NCBI GenBank assembly: GCA_002898855.1
Contig: BEIR01000020.1
Coordinates: forward strand, 1 to 11,717
DNA from: a bacterium HR41
GTDB lineage: Bacteria > Actinomycetota > Thermoleophilia > Solirubrobacterales > Thermoleophilaceae
DNA length: 11,717 nt
Reading direction: 5' to 3'
A program made the position numbers and the translations under genes. The notes under the pieces were generated by a model that was given only the letters and a program-made list of their open reading frames with translations, ran no database searches and had not been told where the DNA came from. Each line of letters opens with the position of its first letter. The stretch's first letter is position 1. Positions 7,246 through 11,717 of this stretch are shown here, one piece after another.

Positions 7246-8003
7246 CCGCGGTCGTCGTGTTGGTCGTGTCCATCCCCTGTGCCCGTCCTGGCTGGTGTCC
7301 GTGCCCGTCCTCGATGGTCTAAGTCTCTGCTCTGCGCGGCGCTCCGCGGTGGTCGTCGTCGGTGGCGGTCGCGCAGCGGCAGCGAGCGCACCCAGATCCC
7401 GACCAGCGCCGCGACGAGCGCCTCGCGTCCCGACGCCCGCACCGTCTCGGCGGCAAGCGGACCGACGAGTGCCTCGGCGATCGCGCCGACGAGCGCTGCC
7501 GCCATCACCTCGCAATCGTGCGGATCGAGCTCGCCGCGCGCGATTCCTTCGCGCAGCACGCTCGCGATCACGTCGCGGTAGCCGCGGCGAAGCTCGAGCC
7601 GTGCTGCGTCTACCTCTGGCCCGGCAGGCTCGGCGATCAGCGCGTAGGCGAGCCGAGGAGCCGCGAGCGCGCGCCTGGCGAACGCCTCGCCGCACGCCGC
7701 AAGTCGCTCCGCGACCGGGGAGCTCGCGCGTGCGCGCGCGGTCTCGGTCATCACCGCGAGCTCGCGTTCCGAGGCTGTTCGAAAGACCTCTTCGAGCAGG
7801 TGGCCCTTGGAGTGGAAGTGGCGGTAGACGCAGCCGACCGACACGCCCGCCCGCAGCGCCACAGCGCGCACGCTCGCGGCGGCGAAGCCGCCTTCCCGCA
7901 CCGCCGCGAGCGCCGCCGCGAGGATGCGCGCCCGTGTGCGCGCCGAGCGTGCCACGTCGTCTGCGGTCCGTCTGTACGCCACCGTTACCAAGTAGTGAAC
8001 CAT
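7239..8003 (-). CDS. TetR-family transcriptional regulator
   Basis: This is a ligand-responsive DNA-binding repressor. The TetR N-terminal domain is clear: RSARTRARILAAALAAVREGGF (about residues 19-40), then the helix-turn-helix ASVRAVALRAGVSVGCVYRHF (43-63) and SKGHLLEEVF (65-74). The C-terminal half is the usual helical ligand/dimer domain (for example GYRDVIASVLREGIARGEL, then ALVGAIAEALVGPLA). The ligand cannot be predicted. The last 45 or so residues after VRSLPLRD are Arg-rich and disordered-looking. At 254 residues it is slightly long for the family. The ATG at 8003 has only a weak upstream AAGAAG, and a 16-bp palindrome covers it, suggesting autorepression. It is divergent from phoD (48 bp between starts) and 40 bp upstream of aidB on the same strand, so either or both may be targets. 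Confidence 0.9.
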   Translation of the reverse strand: MVHYLVTVAYRRTADDVARSARTRARILAAALAAVREGGFAAASVRAVALRAGVSVGCVYRHFHSKGHLLEEVFRTASERELAVMTETARARASSPVAERLAACGEAFARRALAAPRLAYALIAEPAGPEVDAARLELRRGYRDVIASVLREGIARGELDPHDCEVMAAALVGAIAEALVGPLAAETVRASGREALVAALVGIWVRSLPLRDRHRRRPPRSAAQSRDLDHRGRARTPARTGTGDGHDQHDDRGR

Positions 8004-8010
8004 CGTTCAC
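7995..8010. promoter_or_regulatory. Palindromic operator candidate between tetR and phoD
   Basis: GTGAACCATCGTTCAC is an inverted repeat of GTGAAC around a 4-bp centre, matching at every pair but one. It covers the tetR start codon (8003-8001), and its edge lies 42 bp before the phoD start. Size, symmetry and position suit a TetR-family operator controlling its own gene and perhaps phoD. The half-site GTTCAC also equals most of the actinobacterial PHO-box unit, but the halves are inverted rather than repeated at 11 bp, so I favour TetR. Binding is inferred. Confidence 0.5.
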
Positions 8011-8016
8011 AGCTTC

Positions 8017-8045
8017 TTGCAAGTCACCGGCGCTGGCGCTAGCTT
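8017..8045 (+). promoter_or_regulatory. Candidate phoD promoter giving a leaderless mRNA
   Basis: TTGCAA (8017-8022) resembles a -35 box (TTGACA, 4 of 6). TAGCTT (8040-8045) follows after exactly 17 bp as a poor -10 (3 of 6, keeping TA...T). A start 7 bp past the -10 would fall on the GTG of phoD at 8052. That gene has no Shine-Dalgarno sequence (TTCGGGTC before GTG), which agrees with a leaderless message. The match is weak and based on spacing and context only. Confidence 0.3.
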
Positions 8046-8051
8046 CGGGTC

Positions 8052-9692
8052 GTGCGCGGCGCTCGCTCTTCGACCGCAGCGTCAGTCGGACCGATCGGGG
8101 TCGCTGCGCTGCTCGCGCTCACGGCCTGGGCAACCTTGGCGTGGGCGGGCGCTAGGCGCGACAAGGCAGCGGCTGGCACCGCCGCCACGGTGCGCTTCAC
8201 GTCGGGCGTCGCCGCCGGCGAGCCGCGCAGCGACCGAATCACGCTCTGGACGCGTCTCGACCGGCCGGCACGGGTCGAGCTCGTCCTCGCTCGTGACCGC
8301 CACCTGCGGCGCGCCCGTCGGACACGCGTTCTGCGCGCAAGCGCAGCCCACGACTACACGGTCGCCGTGACCGTGCGCGGCCTTGCCCCTGGAGCGCGCT
8401 ACTGGTACCGCTTCCGCAGCGGGCGGGCGCGCAGCCCGCTCGGCACCTTCCGCACCGCGCCCGCGAGCAGCGCGAACGCCACCGTGCGCTTCGCCTGGAC
8501 GGGCGATTTCGACGCCACGCCCGCACCGGGTGCGCGGCGCCCCTACTGGAACGACTTCCGCATCTTCGCGGCGATGGCTCGCGAGCGCAACGACTTCAAC
8601 ATCGCGCTCGGCGACACGATCTACTCGGACAGCGAAGTACCCGGCGCCTTACGCCCGATCGCCCTTACGGTCGCAGCCAAGTGGGCCAAGTACCGCCGCA
8701 ACCTCGAGCAGCGTCCGCTGCGCCAGCTGCGGGCCGGCGCGGCGCTCTTCTCGCACTGGGACGACCACGAGTTCGTCAACGACTTCTCGCCGTTTGAGCG
8801 GGAGTTCTCGAACGGCGTGCGGATCGACGGACGCACGCTCTACCGCCGCGGCCTGCGCGCCTTCCGCGACTACGCGCCGGTCGCGTACTCGCGGCGCCTC
8901 GGCATCTACCGGTCGGTCCGCTGGGGACGCAACCTCGAGCTTTTCTTCCTCGACGAGCGTTCCTTCCGGTCGTCCAAGGCGTCGGCGGGCGGGGTGTGCG
9001 ACAACCCCGTTACGGGCGAGCCGGATCTCGCGCCCACCGCCCCTCCCGACAAGCGCGCGCTTTTCGCGGCGCTGGTTCCCTCGCTCGCCGCGCCGGTGGC
9101 GCAGCGCTGCCTCGAGACGATTCGCTCGCCGGCACGGACGATGCTCGGGCGCGCCCAGCGCGAGCGCTTCCTCAGTGATCTGCGCCGCTCGCGTGCGCGC
9201 TTCAAGGTCGTCGTCAACGAGGTGCCGATGCAGCAGTTCTACGCCCTCCCGTACGACCGTTGGGAGGGGTACGAGGCCGAGCGGCGCACGCTGGTGCGAG
9301 CGATCGCGCGCGTGCCGGGCACGGTGGTCATCACCACCGACGTGCACGCGACGCTCGTCAACGATGTTCGCCTGCGAACCCTCGAGGCGGGCGGGCCGCA
9401 GCCGAGCGGAGTGCTCGAGGTGACGGTCGGGCCGGCGGCGACAGCCAACTTCGGGCTCGAGATCGACACCGCTGTCGGCCGGTCGGGAGCCGGACGGCTG
9501 GTCGACGACGTCTTCTTCGAGCCGCCACCCCCTGCCGGTGTAGGTATGCGCTGCTCGGTGATCGACCGCTTCGCCTACGGGCAGGTCACCGTGACAGGAA
9601 GGGAACTGCGGATCGTTCCCAAAGGCGAGGATGGCCGGCCGCTGCGCGAGGAGAGCGGGCGGCTTTGCGGCCCGTTCGTCGTGCGCCGCTAG
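8052..9692 (+). CDS. phoD: PhoD-family alkaline phosphatase/phosphodiesterase
   Basis: PhoD enzymes are exported metallophosphatases active on phosphomonoesters and diesters. The protein has a signal-like N-terminus (hydrophobic about residues 12-32), a PhoD N-terminal beta domain (RFTSGVAAGEPRSDRITLWTRL, 48-69; GLAPGARYWYRF, 110-121) and the metallophosphatase core: TGDFD (150-154), LGDTIYSDS (186-194), HWDDHEFVND (235-244), FLDERSFR (299-306), FKVVVNEVPM (384-393), TTDVHATLVNDVR (428-440) and GPAATANF (460-467). It belongs to a divergent subgroup: the motif holding the iron-ligand Cys in Bacillus PhoD (SCQ-like) reads WTGDFD here, with no Cys. No twin-arginine motif is visible, although Bacillus PhoD is a Tat substrate. 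The GTG start at 8052 has no clear ribosome site; translation may be leaderless. It is transcribed away from tetR and is followed 147 bp later by another phosphoesterase gene. Length is 546 residues. Confidence 0.92.
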   Translation: MRGARSSTAASVGPIGVAALLALTAWATLAWAGARRDKAAAGTAATVRFTSGVAAGEPRSDRITLWTRLDRPARVELVLARDRHLRRARRTRVLRASAAHDYTVAVTVRGLAPGARYWYRFRSGRARSPLGTFRTAPASSANATVRFAWTGDFDATPAPGARRPYWNDFRIFAAMARERNDFNIALGDTIYSDSEVPGALRPIALTVAAKWAKYRRNLEQRPLRQLRAGAALFSHWDDHEFVNDFSPFEREFSNGVRIDGRTLYRRGLRAFRDYAPVAYSRRLGIYRSVRWGRNLELFFLDERSFRSSKASAGGVCDNPVTGEPDLAPTAPPDKRALFAALVPSLAAPVAQRCLETIRSPARTMLGRAQRERFLSDLRRSRARFKVVVNEVPMQQFYALPYDRWEGYEAERRTLVRAIARVPGTVVITTDVHATLVNDVRLRTLEAGGPQPSGVLEVTVGPAATANFGLEIDTAVGRSGAGRLVDDVFFEPPPPAGVGMRCSVIDRFAYGQVTVTGRELRIVPKGEDGRPLREESGRLCGPFVVRR

Positions 9693-9762
9693 AAGCTGTT
9701 GCCGCTGCCGAGGGCGCTAACCGCCGCGGGACGAACCTCCTCGCGCCACGTAACTGCCGGTT

Positions 9763-9768
9763 TACAAT
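9763..9768 (+). promoter_or_regulatory. Candidate -10 box for the phospholipase C-like gene
   Basis: TACAAT in the gap between phoD and the next gene differs from TATAAT at one base and stands out as an AT-rich hexamer in GC-rich sequence. No recognisable -35 lies 16-18 bp upstream. A start just past it would leave a leader of about 65 nt, in which ATGCGC-GCTT-GCGCAT (9791-9806) can fold into a 6-bp hairpin. Support is weak. Confidence 0.25.
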
Positions 9769-9839
9769 CGCTGGCGCCGACCGCCGCAAGATGCGCGCTT
9801 GCGCATTCACGGACGGCAACGAAGGGCAGGGGGTGGAGC

Positions 9840-11405
9840 GTGAACCAGTTCGAGCGTCCGCGTGACGAGCGGGACGAACGGATGCTTTCCGAGCATCCGC
9901 ACGAGTACCTGCGCCGGCGTGAGTTTCTCGCTCGCACGGCGCTCGCCGCCGGCGTAGCCGCCTCGGCGGCGCTCACGCTGACACCGAACCAGCTGGTGGC
10001 GGAGGCGGCACGTCGCGAGCGCCGGACGGCCTTGCCGTCGCCGCGCAACATGCCGGTCGACACGTTCGTCGTGCTGATGATGGAGAACCGCTCGTTCGAC
10101 CACTATCTGGGCTGGCTTCCCTACGCCGACGGCCGGCAAGCGGGTTTGCGCTACCGCGACGACGACGGGCGCCTGGTTGCGACGCGACCGCTCGCACCCG
10201 ACTGGCAGGGGTGCGGGCATCCCGATCCCGATCACTCCTGGGAGGGCGGGCGCGTCCAGGTCAACGGTGGGCGCATGGACGGGTTCTTGCGCTCGGGCGA
10301 GAACGATGTCTTCGCGATCTCCTACTACCGCGAAGGCGACCTCGGATTCATCCACCACGCAGCCAGGACGTTCACCGTCTGCGACCGCTTCTTCTGCTCG
10401 CTGCTCGGGCCGACGTTCCCGAACCGCGAGTACATGCACGCAGCGCAGTCCTACGGCCTCAAGGACAACAGCCTGCCGCCGCAGGCCGGCTACCCCACGG
10501 GCTTCCCGTGGGAGACGACGATCTGGCACCAGCTCGAGCGGGCCGGAGTGTCGCACCGCTACTTCTACTGCGACGTCCCGGTCACGGCTCTGTGGGGAGC
10601 GCGCGGACTCGCGATCTCGGCGCCGGTCAGCGAGTACTACGCGCGTTGCGCGACGGGGACGTTGCCGCACGTGTCGTTCGTCGACCCGAACTTCGGCGGT
10701 GCTGGAGCAGGCGCGGGGCTCGGCGTTTCCGGTGACGAGCACCCGCACGGCGATGTCCGCACGGGCCAAGCGTTCATGGCGGATGTCGTTCATGCCTTCA
10801 TGTCTTCGCCCCAGTGGCGCCGCGGGGCGCTGTTCATCGTCTACGACGAGTGGGGCGGCTTCTTCGACCACGTGCCGCCGCCGCGCGTGCCGGACGCCCG
10901 CGCTTCGCGCGATCCGATGGCGGATTTCGGCCAGATGGGGATCCGCATTCCGGCGGTGATCGTCTCGCCGTGGGTGCGGCGGCGGCACGTTTCACACACT
11001 GTCTTCGGCTTCGAATCGATCCTGCGGATGATCCGCTACCGCTTCCGGCTGCCCGCGCTGACGGTGCGCGACGCACGGGCCAACAACATCGCCACGGCGT
11101 TCGACTGGCAGCGCAAGCCCCGGGTCGACGTGCCACCGCTTCCCGATCCGCCGCACGTGGTGTCCCGCCCGTGTGCCGTTTCGACGGCGCTCGCGCCGGG
11201 TGCCGAGCAGCGGCACCCGGTGATGGAGCTGGTGCGCTCGGGGTGGCTCGAGCGGGTCGGCTTCGACTACCGACCTGCTGCGTTCGAAGAGATGTTCCGC
11301 GAGCCCAAGAAACTTGCCGACCGGTTGCGTACGTCGACCTCGCGACGCTCGCAGGCGCAGTTGCCCGACGCGGTCGGTCGCCTGCTCGCAGGAGGCAAGC
11401 GATGA
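9840..11405 (+). CDS. Tat-exported phospholipase C/acid phosphatase-type phosphoesterase (PF04185)
   Basis: This family covers bacterial phospholipases C (PlcH/PlcN, mycobacterial Plc) and AcpA acid phosphatases, which cleave phospholipids or phosphomonoesters outside the membrane. Motifs from GTG 9840: FVVLMMENRSFDHYLG (76-91, metal-binding Glu82/Asn83), SWEGGRVQVNGGRMDGF (133-149), SLLGPTFPNREYMHAAQSYG (187-206, Thr192 in the nucleophile position), SFVDPNFGG (279-287), DEHPHGDVRTGQ (299-310), IVYDEWGGFFDHVPPP (333-348, Asp336/Glu337) and GIRIPAVIVSPWVRR (367-381). RRREFLARTALAAG (25-38) is a twin-arginine signal, so export is probably by Tat after folding. AGGGGG at 9828-9833, 6 nt from GTG 9840, supports this start; ATG 9882 is an alternative. 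Extending further upstream has no family or signal support. It is 521 residues and overlaps the next gene by ATGA. Phospholipase versus acid phosphatase is not settled. Confidence 0.92.
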   Translation: MNQFERPRDERDERMLSEHPHEYLRRREFLARTALAAGVAASAALTLTPNQLVAEAARRERRTALPSPRNMPVDTFVVLMMENRSFDHYLGWLPYADGRQAGLRYRDDDGRLVATRPLAPDWQGCGHPDPDHSWEGGRVQVNGGRMDGFLRSGENDVFAISYYREGDLGFIHHAARTFTVCDRFFCSLLGPTFPNREYMHAAQSYGLKDNSLPPQAGYPTGFPWETTIWHQLERAGVSHRYFYCDVPVTALWGARGLAISAPVSEYYARCATGTLPHVSFVDPNFGGAGAGAGLGVSGDEHPHGDVRTGQAFMADVVHAFMSSPQWRRGALFIVYDEWGGFFDHVPPPRVPDARASRDPMADFGQMGIRIPAVIVSPWVRRRHVSHTVFGFESILRMIRYRFRLPALTVRDARANNIATAFDWQRKPRVDVPPLPDPPHVVSRPCAVSTALAPGAEQRHPVMELVRSGWLERVGFDYRPAAFEEMFREPKKLADRLRTSTSRRSQAQLPDAVGRLLAGGKR

Positions 11406-11717
11406 GAGCGTGGCGCACGGTTCAGCGCTGGTCGTCACCCGGTGTCTCGCTGTTCGTCACCGCTTTCGCAGCGGTGCTGTTCGCCGCGGGGCACGCTGCG
11501 ATCGGCGCCGAGCCGGCACGCGCGAGCGAGCCCGTGGTGCCGTACCAGCTCGGCGGCAGCACGATCTTCGGCGCCCGCCCGACGGCGCTCGGTCTGCCGG
11601 TGGTGCCTGCCAGCAGCACTTTCGGGGCTGCTCCCGCGGAGTTCCTGCCGCGGCTACGCGAGTACCACGACTCCGGGCAGTACGAGCGCGACATCGCCGC
11701 GGTGGCCCGAGCGGCAC
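11402..11717 (+). CDS. Probable secreted HAD-type acid phosphatase, N-terminal part (runs off the window)
   Basis: The ATG at 11402 overlaps the previous stop (ATGA, 11402-11405) and has AGGAGG at 11390-11395 with a 6-nt spacer, so it should be translationally coupled to the phospholipase C-like gene. Only 105 codons are inside the window. A signal peptide is clear (MRAWRTVQRWSSPGVSLF then VTAFAAVLFAAGHAAIGA, ending near ARAS). The mature part begins with a Pro/Gly/Ser-rich stretch. LREYHDSGQYERDIAAVARAA at the edge resembles the segment before the first catalytic DxD motif in secreted HAD/class-B-like acid phosphatases. The catalytic Asp motif itself would lie beyond the window, so the family is inferred from this short segment and from the neighbouring phosphatases. 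The presence of an exported protein gene is much more certain than its name. Confidence 0.6.
   Translation, partial: MRAWRTVQRWSSPGVSLFVTAFAAVLFAAGHAAIGAEPARASEPVVPYQLGGSTIFGARPTALGLPVVPASSTFGAAPAEFLPRLREYHDSGQYERDIAAVARAA

Noticed and set aside
7199..7273. Longer aidB start at ATG 7273
   Set aside because: It would add 25 low-complexity residues, overlap tetR by 35 bp and lacks a well-spaced ribosome site. It is not excluded.
5313..8022. Long minus-strand open frames in other phases over aidB and tetR
   Set aside because: The translations are Arg/Ala-rich shadows without motifs; the true frames contain the AidB and TetR signatures.
8005..8028. PHO-box reading of GTTCAC (8005) and GTCACC (8023) before phoD
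   Set aside because: The TCAC cores are 17 bp apart, not 11 or 22, so they do not fit the direct-repeat pattern seen before phoA.
9750..9770. GTAACTGCCGG/TTTACAATCGC as a PHO-box pair before the PF04185 gene
   Set aside because: Matches to GTTCACC are only 3-5 of 7, so chance is as good an explanation.
9699..9839. N-terminal extension of the PF04185 gene upstream of GTG 9840
   Set aside because: The Tat signal begins after 9840, AGGGGG supports GTG 9840, and the extension has no similarity to the family.

Overview
The window is GC-rich throughout (by eye about 70% G+C, with G or C at most third codon positions). It uses GTG and ATG starts with AGGAGG-type ribosome sites, and its gene families are common in soil-type Actinomycetota. 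That suits a high-GC actinobacterium, perhaps Thermoleophilia/Solirubrobacterales; the phylum is a reasonable inference, the class a guess. No RNA genes, insertion sequences, CRISPR arrays or integration sites are visible, and no gene-free stretch exceeds about 210 bases.

Layout. (1) 33-2705, plus strand: a carotenoid pair, phytoene desaturase (crtI) and phytoene synthase (crtB), joined by a GTGA stop/start overlap. crtI is split by a one-base frameshift near 705-708, and both genes carry patches that read better in another frame, so the pair looks damaged or mis-sequenced. (2) 2702-5395, minus strand: a secreted endonuclease/exonuclease/phosphatase-fold enzyme and upstream of it an E. coli-type alkaline phosphatase PhoA with all active-site residues, separated by a perfect 32-bp palindrome. 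An 11-bp-periodic array of TCAC-type elements resembling a PHO box lies upstream of phoA. (3) 5603-8003, minus strand: an AidB-type acyl-CoA dehydrogenase and the TetR-family regulator upstream of it. A 16-bp palindrome covers the regulator's start codon. (4) 8052-11717, plus strand, divergent from tetR: a PhoD-family phosphatase, a Tat-exported phospholipase C/acid phosphatase (PF04185 type) and, overlapping it by ATGA, the start of a probable secreted HAD-type acid phosphatase cut by the window edge.

The main theme is phosphate scavenging outside the membrane. Five different phosphoesterase folds, all predicted to be exported (one by Tat, four apparently by Sec), lie within about 9 kb. Together they could strip phosphate from monoesters, diesters, nucleic acids and phospholipids. 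The tetR-aidB block in the middle has no obvious link to phosphate, except that tetR shares a short divergent promoter region with phoD. The families are all known. The points most worth following are the regulatory array before phoA, the tetR/phoD control region, the density of phosphatases, and the damaged carotenoid genes.
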